Assembly (NCBI GenBank): GCA_004556965.1
Contig: SFFE01000002.1
Span: forward strand, 1 to 64,000
Source of the DNA: Clostridiales bacterium
GTDB taxonomy: Bacteria > Bacillota > Clostridia > Oscillospirales > Oscillospiraceae
Reading direction: 5' to 3'
DNA: 64,000 bases
The notes under the pieces are model-generated. The model saw only the letters and a program-made list of their open reading frames with translations. It searched no databases and had not been told where the DNA came from. The first letter of the stretch is position 1. Each line of letters opens with the position of its first letter. The translations under genes were made by a program, and so were the position numbers. Of the stretch, positions 40,830 through 48,679 are shown in pieces.

Positions 40830-40853
40830 TTGAGATTGGCAGATTGGGTTGTT

Positions 40854-41291
40854 TCAAAGGTCGCATTCCGGCATCAGCTCGTCGGAGATGATACCCAGTA
40901 TGCGCGAGAACGTCTCCACCTCTTCCGGGGAGAGACGGTCGCGGATGCGCTGCATCACCGTCTTGATGTAGCTTTGCATCAGACCGTTGTAGTTGTAATA
41001 TTTCTCGGAGAGCATCAGGTGGTATTCCCGGCGGTCCACATCGGAATTTTCCTTTACGATGTAACCCTTTTTGATGAGATTGTTGACCTTGTACGTCGCG
41101 TTGGACTGCGAGATGCCCAGAAACTCCGCGAATTGGCTGATCGTCGGCGCGTTCATCTGGTGAATGACCTCCACGGCGAACGCCTCCATCGCAGTCAGAG
41201 AGCCCTCGCGCTCCCGCACCAGCGAGAACAGACGGCGGAAAAATTCCATCTTGAATTTGTCGTAAACCTGCAAAAAATTGTCTTCCAGCAC
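40854..41291 (-). CDS. MarR-family transcriptional regulator
   Basis: A 145-residue winged-helix dimer-type regulator: TISQFAEFLGISQSNATYKVNNLIKKGYIVKENSDVDRREYHLMLSEK covers the DNA-binding helices and the wing. The start is a GTG at 41291 with AGGAGG 8 nt upstream. It stands alone between ftsH and a DUF308 membrane protein, so its target is not obvious from context. Confidence 0.9.
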   Translation of the reverse strand: MLEDNFLQVYDKFKMEFFRRLFSLVREREGSLTAMEAFAVEVIHQMNAPTISQFAEFLGISQSNATYKVNNLIKKGYIVKENSDVDRREYHLMLSEKYYNYNGLMQSYIKTVMQRIRDRLSPEEVETFSRILGIISDELMPECDL

Positions 41292-41401
41292 GGCGTCTTC
41301 CTCCTTTATCTACAAGGCAACTGTACACCAAAATCCGCAAAAAGTAAAGTTTTTCAAAGCGATTCCGCAAAATTTCAGCTTGAGCAGGCGGCGGGGCGGC
41401 G

Positions 41402-42028
41402 TTATTGCTTGGGGTCCCCGTCCTCCACGACCTCGCCGGTGGTTTCCACGGCGGTGGCTTCATCAACCATATCGCGCACGGCGTCCTTTACGTCCTTGAC
41501 GAAGACGGCCGCGTAGATGACGGTGCAGAGATTCTGCAGGCCGTCGGCGATGAGGGAGATGCCCATGACGGTGGCGAGCACCTGCTGGCCGCTGAACGGG
41601 TCGAACACGAGCAAAAAGCCCATGACCATGCACACGCAGGTGAACAGCAGCGTGACCCACCAGGACGACGCGCCCATGCGGCGCGAGTCGATGGCCACCT
41701 GCAGCTTGAATACGCAGTCCACCAGAATGAACAGGCCGATCACTACGGACAGAATGCCGACCATCGTCGGCGCGCGCCAGAGCAGCAGGGCGCCCACAAT
41801 GACGGTGAACGCTCCGACGGCGAAATCATACCGGACGGCGACGCCCTCGATGTCGCGCACGAAATACAGCACGATCTTCACCACGCCGAACGCGAGCGCA
41901 ATGCCGCCCAGGATGCGGCAGATGGTGACCATCGACGTGTCCGGATTGCAGACCAGCAGCAGACCGAGCACGAGGAAGAATACGCTCAGCAGCACGTATG
42001 TCCATTTGATCCGCTTGAATACGTTCAT
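41402..42028 (-). CDS. HdeD-like DUF308 membrane protein
   Basis: A 208-residue protein with six membrane segments in two repeats of three, including LGGIALAFGVVKI and the pattern GxxxLxDGL (ISLIADGLQNL) typical of HdeD/DUF308. Acid resistance is known only for the E. coli member; here the function is unknown. The charged C-terminal tail (about 30 residues) should be cytosolic. The ATG at 42028 has GAGG upstream. It lies 20 nt after the LUD gene, probably in one operon. Confidence 0.75.
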   Translation of the reverse strand: MNVFKRIKWTYVLLSVFFLVLGLLLVCNPDTSMVTICRILGGIALAFGVVKIVLYFVRDIEGVAVRYDFAVGAFTVIVGALLLWRAPTMVGILSVVIGLFILVDCVFKLQVAIDSRRMGASSWWVTLLFTCVCMVMGFLLVFDPFSGQQVLATVMGISLIADGLQNLCTVIYAAVFVKDVKDAVRDMVDEATAVETTGEVVEDGDPKQ

Positions 42029-42048
42029 AAAAATGCCTCGCTTTCGCG

Positions 42049-42645
42049 TCACATGCCGAGGTCTTCGTCGATGAGCACGACTTCGATCTTAGCCATGTCG
42101 AACATCACGCCCCAGAGCACGAGCAGCGCGTTGCAGCCGCGTCCGGCAGCGCGGCAGTCAAAGCAGCGGTCCTGCTTCTGGCAGGGCTGCTCGCCGGGGA
42201 AGCGCTTCATGTTCTGCACGGCGGCGGTGTTGCGCGCGCGGTCGAGCGCACTGTGGAAATCGGGGCAGATCTTGTTCGTGCCCGCGACGATGTACACGGT
42301 CTTACCGATGCCGTAGACCATGGCGGCGAGCCGGTTGCCGCGCCCGTCGATGTTCACGATCTCGCCGTCCTCGGAGATGGCGTTCGCGCTGCTCAGGAAG
42401 ACCTTCGCGGTGATCTCCTGATCGAGCGTCTCGAAGCCGGGCTTACGCCAGTGCCAGAATACCTCGTTGTTCGCCGCCAGCCGGTCGTAGAGACCGAGCT
42501 GGTCGATCGTTTTGCTGCCGCCGATGCCGACGGTCGTGCCGCGGATCGCGCCGTCAAGATAGTCGGCAGCCTCCGCGCCGGTCGCAAAGTGCGTCACTTC
42601 AAAGCCGCGCCCGCGCAGGGAGCGGATGGTTTTTTCCAGATCCAT
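42049..42645 (-). CDS. LUD-domain (lactate-utilisation-like) protein
   Basis: A 198-residue LUD/DUF162 protein: GTTVGIGGSKTIDQLGLYDRL, ANAISEDGEIVNIDGRGNRLAAMVYG and a Cys-rich CQKQDRCFDCRAAGRGC region. Related LutC-type proteins take part in lactate oxidation, but stand-alone members with this Cys cluster, common in Clostridia, are uncharacterised. The ATG at 42645 is chosen because its GGAGG site is at 8 nt; the two ATGs upstream lie too close to it. Confidence 0.8.
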   Translation of the reverse strand: MDLEKTIRSLRGRGFEVTHFATGAEAADYLDGAIRGTTVGIGGSKTIDQLGLYDRLAANNEVFWHWRKPGFETLDQEITAKVFLSSANAISEDGEIVNIDGRGNRLAAMVYGIGKTVYIVAGTNKICPDFHSALDRARNTAAVQNMKRFPGEQPCQKQDRCFDCRAAGRGCNALLVLWGVMFDMAKIEVVLIDEDLGM

Positions 42646-42685
42646 AAACATGACCTCCATTGTAAAATGATGCGTTTATAAATTT

Positions 42686-42714
42686 ATCCTATCATTTTCT
42701 GGTGTGCGCGTCAA
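42686..42714 (-). promoter_or_regulatory. Promoter of the LUD-DUF308 operon
   Basis: On the minus strand TTGACG (42709-42714), 17 nt, TAGGAT (42686-42691). It lies back to back with the PAP2 promoter. Confidence 0.65.
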
Positions 42715-42721
42715 TTCACAA

Positions 42722-42750
42722 TTGTATCTCCCGTGCACGTTTGTTATAAT
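42722..42750 (+). promoter_or_regulatory. Promoter of the PAP2 gene
   Basis: TTGTAT (42722-42727), 17 nt, TATAAT (42745-42750), about 30 nt before the ATG at 42781. Confidence 0.65.
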
Positions 42751-42780
42751 GCAGGAAGAAGCAAAGAGGGAGGGATCGCA

Positions 42781-43701
42781 ATGCAACTGCTCTATGCGCT
42801 CGAGTCCATCCGCACCCCGCTGCTCGACGCGCTCATGGCGTGGATCACCGAATGCGGCGGCGAGCTGGTGTTCATGGCCGTGGCGATCACGATGTTCTGG
42901 TGCGTCAGCAAGGCCTGCGGCTATTACATGCTCACGGTCGGCTTTACCGGAACGATTTTGAACCAGTTTCTCAAGCTGGCGTTCCGCATCCCGCGCCCGT
43001 GGGTGAAGGATCCGGATTTCACCATCGTGGAAAGCGCCCGCGCCGGGGCGACGGGGTATTCCTTCCCCAGCGGCCACACGCAGAATGTGTTCGCCTCCTT
43101 CGGCTGCGGGATGCGCTGGACGAAGCAGACGTGGCTGCGCATTGTCTGCGGCGCTATCGTCGTGCTCACGGCGTTTTCGCGCATGTACCTCGGCGTGCAC
43201 ACGCCGCTGGATGTGGGCGTGTCGTTCGGGATCGGGCTGGTGCTCGTGTTCGCGCTCTACCCGCTGTTTTCGCGCATCGAGGAGCGGCCGAACGCGATGT
43301 ACTGGGTCTTCGGCGTGATGATCGTGCTGAATCTGGCGTACCTGATGTATGCCGAGCTGTGGCCCTTCCCCGCGGACGTGGACGCCGCGAATCTCGCGGA
43401 GGGACGCAAGAACGCCTACACGCTGCTCGGCGCCGCCCTCGGCATGACGGGCGCGTACTTCATCGACCGGAAATATGTCCATTTCGACGTGCGCGCCGTC
43501 TGGTGGGCGCAGGCGCTCAAGGTTGTGCTCGGCCTCGCGCTGACCGTTGCGCTGCGCACCGTGCTCAAGGCGCCGCTGCTCGCGCTGTTCGGCGGCCACA
43601 ACGCCGCGCATCTGTTGCGGTATTTCATCATGGTTTTGTTTGCCGGCGGCGTCTGGCCGATGACGTTCCGGTGGTTTGGCCGGCTGGGGAAGAAAACCTG
43701 A
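42781..43701 (+). CDS. PAP2-family membrane phosphatase
   Basis: A 306-residue integral membrane phosphatase. The three active-site motifs are visible: KLAFRIPRPW (K-x6-RP), YSFPSGHT, and SRMYLGVHTPLDV (SR-x5-H-x3-D), in the order of lipid or undecaprenyl-diphosphate phosphatases. About eight membrane segments; the C-terminal ~120 residues extend beyond the catalytic core. GAGGGAGGG precedes the ATG. Probable role in lipid-carrier recycling or phospholipid metabolism. Confidence 0.85.
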   Translation: MQLLYALESIRTPLLDALMAWITECGGELVFMAVAITMFWCVSKACGYYMLTVGFTGTILNQFLKLAFRIPRPWVKDPDFTIVESARAGATGYSFPSGHTQNVFASFGCGMRWTKQTWLRIVCGAIVVLTAFSRMYLGVHTPLDVGVSFGIGLVLVFALYPLFSRIEERPNAMYWVFGVMIVLNLAYLMYAELWPFPADVDAANLAEGRKNAYTLLGAALGMTGAYFIDRKYVHFDVRAVWWAQALKVVLGLALTVALRTVLKAPLLALFGGHNAAHLLRYFIMVLFAGGVWPMTFRWFGRLGKKT

Positions 43702-43717
43702 AAATGCAGCGTCCGAT

Positions 43718-43746
43718 TTGACTTGACGCCGGAACTATGATAGTAT
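43718..43746 (+). promoter_or_regulatory. Promoter of the pseudokinase-lectin gene
   Basis: TTGACT (43718-43723), 17 nt, TAGTAT (43741-43746). The ATG follows 40 nt later. Confidence 0.65.
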
Positions 43747-43786
43747 CTTATGTTGACATAATACTTCAGAAAGGAATGCGTGCAGT

Positions 43787-45283
43787 ATGGAACAGAACGC
43801 ATTTGATAACAGCAGCATCCTCGGCGCGCGGCTGTACCGCCTCACGCGCGGGGACTTGACGGCGCTGTGCGAAGCGCTGTGCGAGATCCTTGCGCGGACG
43901 GACGGCTACCACGGCGGCGTGCGTCCCGGCAACATCAGCTACGCCGGCGCGGACGCGGTCGCGCTGGGCGACAAGGCGCGCGCCGGAACGCGCGACTGGA
44001 GCACCGAGGAGCTGGAGTTCATGGCGCCGGAGGTGTTCTGGAGCGGCGAGCTCGCGCCGTCGGCGGACGTGTATTCCATCGGTCTGCTTTTGTATGCGGG
44101 CGTGAGCGGCGGCAAGCTGCCGTTTTACCCGCAGGAGCATGAGCCGATGCCGAATGACCGCGCCGCCGCGCTGCGCCGCCGCATGAACGGCGAGGAGCTG
44201 CGCATGCCGAAGGGCGCGGGGAAAAAGCTCGCGGAGATCATCCGCAAAGCCACGCAGTATCGTGCGGAGGACCGCTATCCAACGCCGGAGGCGCTTTGCG
44301 CCGCGCTGCGGCAGTACCGCGCGGAGATGAAAAACAGCGCGCCCACCGCACAGGAGATGTTCGAGAAGCCGGAGCAGGAGCTGTCCGACGTGGAGCGCAT
44401 GATGCTCGGCATCCTCGGCGCGAACGCCGCTGCGGACGAGCCGGAGGAAGAACCGGAAGCGGCGGCTCCTGCCGGGGAAGCGCCGAAAGCGGAGGAACCT
44501 GCCCCGGAGGAAGCGCCGGAGACGGTCGGGGAGCCGCAGCCAAAGGAGGAAGCGCAGCCGGAATCACCCGCCGTGCAGGAGGAGCCGCCGGCGCAGCCCG
44601 TTCCGGAGCAGGAACCCATTCCGGCGGAGCCGGAACCGGAGCCGAAGGATGACTGGAAGGGCAAGGAAATCCACCAGAAGCCGAAAAAGAATAACCACAA
44701 GGGCGGCATCATCGCGGCGCTGGCCATCTGTGCTGTGGTGCTGGCCGTGCTGATCCTGCGGTCGCTCGGCGTGTTCGGCGGCGCAAAGCCCGCGCCGACG
44801 CCTACCCCGGAGCCGACCCCGTCCGCGGAAGTCACCCCGACGCCCACGCCGGAGCCGACGCCCACCCCGACGCCGGAACCGAAGGTCTCCACGTATGAGA
44901 TCGTCGTTTCGGACGCCTCGTGGGAGGCGGCGGAGGCCGACGCGCAGGCAAAGGGCGGCCACCTCGCCGTCATCGACGACGAAGACGAGTTCCAGCGTGT
45001 CGCCGCGCTGGCCGGCGAGCAGGGCGTCCGCTATGTCTGGATCGGCCTGTACCGCACGGACAGCGGCGAGCTTGCGTGGGTACACAGCACCGAGTCCGGC
45101 TACTACAACTGGGCCGAGGGCGAGCCGTCTGTCCACGATACGAACGGCGCCGCCGAGGACTACGTCCTGCTCAGCAACCGGGACGGTACGTGGTACTATA
45201 ACGACTGCATCGGCGACCCCGCCGGAAGCTATCCCCGCTTCTACAGCGGCCAGCTCGCATATGTGATCGAGTACGAGGGGTAA
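43787..45283 (+). CDS. Pseudokinase - transmembrane - C-type lectin protein
   Basis: A 498-residue mosaic. Residues about 20-180 resemble only the C-lobe of a Ser/Thr kinase: YHGGVRPGNISYAG stands where HRDxKPxNI belongs, so the catalytic Asp is lost, the DFG triplet is replaced (LGD), but MAPE and ADVYSIGLLLY remain. No glycine loop or VAIK lysine exists, so it should be inactive. Residues 200-300 are Pro/Glu-rich, 305-327 span the membrane, then a Pro-Thr-rich stalk (about 335-365), and from 366 a C-type-lectin-like domain with WIGLYR, YYNWAEGEP and WYYNDC. Topology: pseudokinase inside, lectin outside. The role is unknown; sensing or scaffolding is inference. Confidence 0.75.
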   Translation: MEQNAFDNSSILGARLYRLTRGDLTALCEALCEILARTDGYHGGVRPGNISYAGADAVALGDKARAGTRDWSTEELEFMAPEVFWSGELAPSADVYSIGLLLYAGVSGGKLPFYPQEHEPMPNDRAAALRRRMNGEELRMPKGAGKKLAEIIRKATQYRAEDRYPTPEALCAALRQYRAEMKNSAPTAQEMFEKPEQELSDVERMMLGILGANAAADEPEEEPEAAAPAGEAPKAEEPAPEEAPETVGEPQPKEEAQPESPAVQEEPPAQPVPEQEPIPAEPEPEPKDDWKGKEIHQKPKKNNHKGGIIAALAICAVVLAVLILRSLGVFGGAKPAPTPTPEPTPSAEVTPTPTPEPTPTPTPEPKVSTYEIVVSDASWEAAEADAQAKGGHLAVIDDEDEFQRVAALAGEQGVRYVWIGLYRTDSGELAWVHSTESGYYNWAEGEPSVHDTNGAAEDYVLLSNRDGTWYYNDCIGDPAGSYPRFYSGQLAYVIEYEG

Positions 45284-45299
45284 TTGCATAAAAAAATCA

Positions 45300-45331
45300 C
45301 CGGCGCTGTCTTGGGACAGCGCCGGTTTTAT
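45300..45331 (+). terminator. Terminator of the pseudokinase-lectin gene
   Basis: CCGGCGCTGTC (45300-45310) and GACAGCGCCGG (45315-45325), 11 bp, followed by TTTTAT. Confidence 0.85.
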
Positions 45332-45501
45332 ATTGGCGATAAAAAATATTATGTAAATCAATTGAAGCCCTGTATGGCGCGATGCCCTGGTCGGTCTGAA
45401 AAAGCAGTTTTTCAAATAAGAAAAATATTGAAGTAAGCGGCGCTTATGAGCGAGACTATAATTATGTAAACAATATTATGTAAACTCATCGTATAAAATA
45501 C
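45332..45501. other. AT-rich spacer with ATTATGTAAA repeats
   Basis: 170 nt between two converging terminators, without a gene I can support. It carries three copies of TTATGTAAA (near 45349, 45464 and 45477), two of them only 13 nt apart. No function assigned. Confidence 0.4.
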
Positions 45502-45530
45502 AGCGCCGGCCCGATTGGACCGGCGCTGGT
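45502..45530 (-). terminator. Terminator of the dnaD-dnaC-DUF2804 operon
   Basis: On the minus strand CAGCGCCGGTCC and the complementary GGGCCGGCGCTG form a stem followed by TATTTTAT, just after the DUF2804 stop. Confidence 0.75.
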
Positions 45531-45536
45531 TCGCTC

Positions 45537-46580
45537 TTACCACTTGTTGATGACTTTTTCGGCGAAGCCGGGGAGGTCTTTCACGTCCAGCACCGTGCCG
45601 TCGTCGAGCACGGCCTTGCCGGTGAAGCGGCCGAAGACCTGATGCTGGTCGGACTTGATGACCTTCACGTCCGTGCAGCTCGCGCGGTCGAGCACGGGCT
45701 GATACTGCATCTCAAACCGGCCGTCATCGCTCGTGAATGCCCACGGCTGCAGGTAATCCGGCGTGCGCTTGCTGCCGTCGCCCGGGATGTGGAACGTGAC
45801 CTGACTGAGCTTGTGCGCCTTGCCCTTGTAAAACAGCATGTTTTCCGACGCGGCGCTCGTGTCGCCGAAGCCGTAGCCGATGTTGAAGCCGAACGGCTCC
45901 CCGTCCACAAGGCCGGAGGCGCTGCCCCAGTACCACGTGTTCTCATACGTCCACACGCCGCGCCCCCAGTCGAGCACGGCGAAGCTGTCCGCCGGGTCGA
46001 AGGTGTAGGTGCGGTTGTGGTAGCCGTAGGTGACAAAGCCGCTCGCGCGCATGCAGTTGATCTTCTGGTTGTAGTAAAAGTGTTTGTCCTTGCGGAAGGG
46101 CGTGGCGATGACCATAGACTCCTCCGGGATGTCGGTCAGCTCGATCTTCGCGTAGAGCGACCCCTCCGGGCCGAAGTTCTGCATCTGCGCGATGAGGACG
46201 CGCTTGCTGCCCTCGTTCCTGAACAGGATGTTGTACTTTTTGCCGCCGCTCTGCACGTCGCCGCGCTCGCTCGTTTCGGGAAGCCCCACCTTGCCCATCG
46301 GGAATGCCGACATCGGGCTTTTCGTGATCTCCCAGCCCTCTTCGAGGTTCAGCAGGGAGATGGAGTCCAGCCCCATGTAGCTGTTGTCCGCAATCGTGAG
46401 CGCGAGGGCGAAGCGCCCGTTGTTCACGCAGTAGTAGTCCCACTCCTTGACGCGCAGGGGATTGGCTTTGATGTCCGCCCGACGGTACACGGGCAGCAGC
46501 CGCTTGGCGTAGCCCGGCTCGGTCAGATTGCCGCGCTCGTCCAGCAGCGGGCGGCGTTCGGTGATCTCATGCTGGTTCAT
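45537..46580 (-). CDS. DUF2804 family protein
   Basis: A 347-residue protein of the DUF2804 family, recognised by the N-terminal ITERRPLLDERGNLTEPGYAKRLLPVYRR and the central LDWGRGVWTYENTWYWGSASG. The fold is expected to be beta-rich and cytosolic; the function is unknown, although some members sit with lipid or carotenoid genes. Its ATG overlaps the stop of the dnaC-like gene by 4 nt, so it is co-expressed with a helicase loader, probably by operon accretion. Confidence 0.85.
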   Translation of the reverse strand: MNQHEITERRPLLDERGNLTEPGYAKRLLPVYRRADIKANPLRVKEWDYYCVNNGRFALALTIADNSYMGLDSISLLNLEEGWEITKSPMSAFPMGKVGLPETSERGDVQSGGKKYNILFRNEGSKRVLIAQMQNFGPEGSLYAKIELTDIPEESMVIATPFRKDKHFYYNQKINCMRASGFVTYGYHNRTYTFDPADSFAVLDWGRGVWTYENTWYWGSASGLVDGEPFGFNIGYGFGDTSAASENMLFYKGKAHKLSQVTFHIPGDGSKRTPDYLQPWAFTSDDGRFEMQYQPVLDRASCTDVKVIKSDQHQVFGRFTGKAVLDDGTVLDVKDLPGFAEKVINKW

Positions 46581-47569
46581 AGTCCGCGCTCCTTTCGTAC
46601 CTGCCGGATGTCCCGCCCCGCGAACGGGAGCGCCTGATATTCGCCCTCAATGCGGGAGAGGATCTGCGGCGTGTAATTTCGATGCAGCTCAACGTCGGAG
46701 CAATTGGTGCTGATGATGGTGGTCTTGCCGCGCGTGAGGCGGGTGTTGATGAGCGTGTACAGCGCGCTCACGGAGTAGGGGGAGATCATCTCGGTGCCGA
46801 GATCATCGAGGATCATCAGGTCGCAGCCGAGATACTGCTCCACGCGCGCGGCGGCCTGCTCACCCTCCGGCGACAGGCGCTGGAACTTCGCCGTCTCGAA
46901 CGCGCCGAGCGCAGCGCCGGCGGACTCATACGCCACCGAGTAGCCCCGCGCCGACACGACCCGCGCGATGCACGCCGAGAGAAACGTTTTGCCCAGCCCC
47001 GTGCCGCCCTGCAGCAGCAGGTTCGGCGAGCCCGGCTCGAAGTCCTGCGCGAACGCGCGGCAGAATGTGAACGTCTGCGCCATCTGCTTGCGCGGCGAGT
47101 CGCCCGGCGCGTCGTCATAGAGCGTGAGGTCGAACCGCTCGAACGACTCGCCCTCCGACTGCAGCAGACTGCTGAGATCGGCGGTCACCTCCGCGTTGTA
47201 GAGCTTCATCAGGCAGCGGCACGGCTGACCGCGCAGATACCCGGTGTCCCGGCAGTCCGGGCAGGTGAAAATTTCGTCCGTGTAGTCGATGGGCAGCCCG
47301 TGCTCAGTCAGCAGCTCTGCGCGCTGCGCCTGCAGGTCGAGATTCTCCCGCTCCAGAGCGCGCAGCTCATCCGTGTGGTCGCTGCCGTGGCGCATCGTCA
47401 GCCCCAGCAGCTCGATCATCTGCGCGCGCAGCGTGTCGTCGATGCCGCGCAGTCCAGGCACGCGGGCGTAGGCGTCGGTCTCGCGGCGCTGCCGCTCCTG
47501 TGCGTTTGCGGCTCTGCGCTGCTCCAGCTTTTCGCGCGCACGGGCCAGATATTTTCCGTCGAGCGCCAT
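46577..47569 (-). CDS. DnaC/DnaI-like helicase loader ATPase
   Basis: A 330-residue AAA+ protein that probably loads the replicative helicase. The N-terminal third is helical with a zinc-binding FTCPDCRDTGYLRGQPCRC (four Cys, near residues 103-121); Walker A LLQGGTGLGKTFLSAC lies near residue 184 and Walker B LMILDDLGTE near residue 250. The start is the ATG at 47569 with a GGAG site. It follows a DnaD-domain gene by 5 nt, the usual Clostridia primosome pair. Confidence 0.88.
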   Translation of the reverse strand: MALDGKYLARAREKLEQRRAANAQERQRRETDAYARVPGLRGIDDTLRAQMIELLGLTMRHGSDHTDELRALERENLDLQAQRAELLTEHGLPIDYTDEIFTCPDCRDTGYLRGQPCRCLMKLYNAEVTADLSSLLQSEGESFERFDLTLYDDAPGDSPRKQMAQTFTFCRAFAQDFEPGSPNLLLQGGTGLGKTFLSACIARVVSARGYSVAYESAGAALGAFETAKFQRLSPEGEQAAARVEQYLGCDLMILDDLGTEMISPYSVSALYTLINTRLTRGKTTIISTNCSDVELHRNYTPQILSRIEGEYQALPFAGRDIRQVRKERGL

Positions 47570-47574
47570 GGCGG

Positions 47575-48516
47575 TCACTCCTTCTTCCGTTTTTGTTTCA
47601 TCTCGCGCAGCATCTGCTCGGCGCGTGCCAGATCATTGCGCGGCGCACCGCCGGACTGCGCGGCTGCGGATCGCCGTGCGCCTCCGCGGGGGTCGCCCTG
47701 CGCGATCTCCTCCGGCGTGTGCAGCCCCTTCTGGTGCCAATTCACGAGAATCTTGTTCATGTACGGCCATTTGAGCGCGCCGGTGCTCACTACCGTGCGG
47801 TCATACGCCTCGGCGAGCGCGCCGTCCGAAAAGCCCATGTCCAGCCAGCTCTCGATGTATTTGCGCTCCGTCGGCGTGGGCGCGCGCCCGCGCACCTGCA
47901 CGATTTCCAGCGCCCGCGCCGCGCGCTCCTTGCGCTGCTGGCGGCGGGTGATGTAGGCCTTGACCTGCTCCGGCGTCAGAACCTCATGCTGCGCCCAGAC
48001 GTAGGCCTCCTTTTCGATCATGCGCATCGTCGGCACGCGTCCCGGCCCGTTCTCCGCGCGGAACCCCTCGAACACGTAGGTCACAAGCTCCATCAGCACG
48101 TCGGCGGGGAAGCCGAGATAGTCGTACATCCCCAGCAGCGTGCACGTCTCCGGCGTGGTGAGCTTGCGCCCGTAGAGCTGCTCGGCGTGCATCCGCACGC
48201 CCTGAAACGCAGCGTCCTCCTTCGAGCGCCGCACGAGGTCTTCCGCCGTGTACTGCGGCAGCTCGTCCGCCGGGGGCAGGGGCGCCGCTTTCCGCGCGGA
48301 GACGAGACCGAGCCGCTCGAGCTTTGCCATCACGCCGCGCAGCGCCTGCTCCGTCAGACCGACGGTCTCGGCCGTCACGGCGCGCCCGCCAGCGCGCTGC
48401 AGCGCCAGATATACCAGGGCGCACGCCCCGTCTTTTTCCTGCAGCAGCTTGTCGATCTCCTCCGCCGGGAGCGACAGGCATACCGGCCGCGCCAGCGTGT
48501 ATTCGGCTTGTTCCAT
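47575..48516 (-). CDS. DnaD-domain replication initiation protein
   Basis: A 313-residue protein: a winged-helix-like N-terminal region (AVTAETVGLTEQALRGVMAKLERLGLV) and two DnaD/DnaB2-type helical domains (about 115-175 and 190-250, with the motif YIESWLDMGFSDGALAEAYDRTV). It is expected to help open DNA and recruit the helicase loader encoded 5 nt downstream. The C terminus is basic. Its promoter overlaps the promoter of the U32 gene. Confidence 0.85.
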   Translation of the reverse strand: MEQAEYTLARPVCLSLPAEEIDKLLQEKDGACALVYLALQRAGGRAVTAETVGLTEQALRGVMAKLERLGLVSARKAAPLPPADELPQYTAEDLVRRSKEDAAFQGVRMHAEQLYGRKLTTPETCTLLGMYDYLGFPADVLMELVTYVFEGFRAENGPGRVPTMRMIEKEAYVWAQHEVLTPEQVKAYITRRQQRKERAARALEIVQVRGRAPTPTERKYIESWLDMGFSDGALAEAYDRTVVSTGALKWPYMNKILVNWHQKGLHTPEEIAQGDPRGGARRSAAAQSGGAPRNDLARAEQMLREMKQKRKKE

Positions 48517-48571
48517 CGTTTGATTCCTCAGGTTTCTCTTTTGTTCATAGTAGTTTTAAATTTACAGCGGT

Positions 48572-48621
48572 ATTATAGCATCAATTTTAACTTGTAGCAA
48601 TACCGGCCTGTGTGCTATAAT
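48572..48621. promoter_or_regulatory. Overlapping divergent promoters for dnaD and the U32 gene
   Basis: Minus strand: TTGCTA (48595-48600), 17 nt, TATAAT (48572-48577). Plus strand: TTGTAG (48592-48597), 18 nt, TATAAT (48616-48621). The two -35 boxes share bases, so the two directions may compete for polymerase. Confidence 0.65.
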
Positions 48622-48679
48622 GCATCTGTATGACTATCAAAAGTCAAAAAAGTGAAAGCACTTTGTCAGGAGTCGGTCT

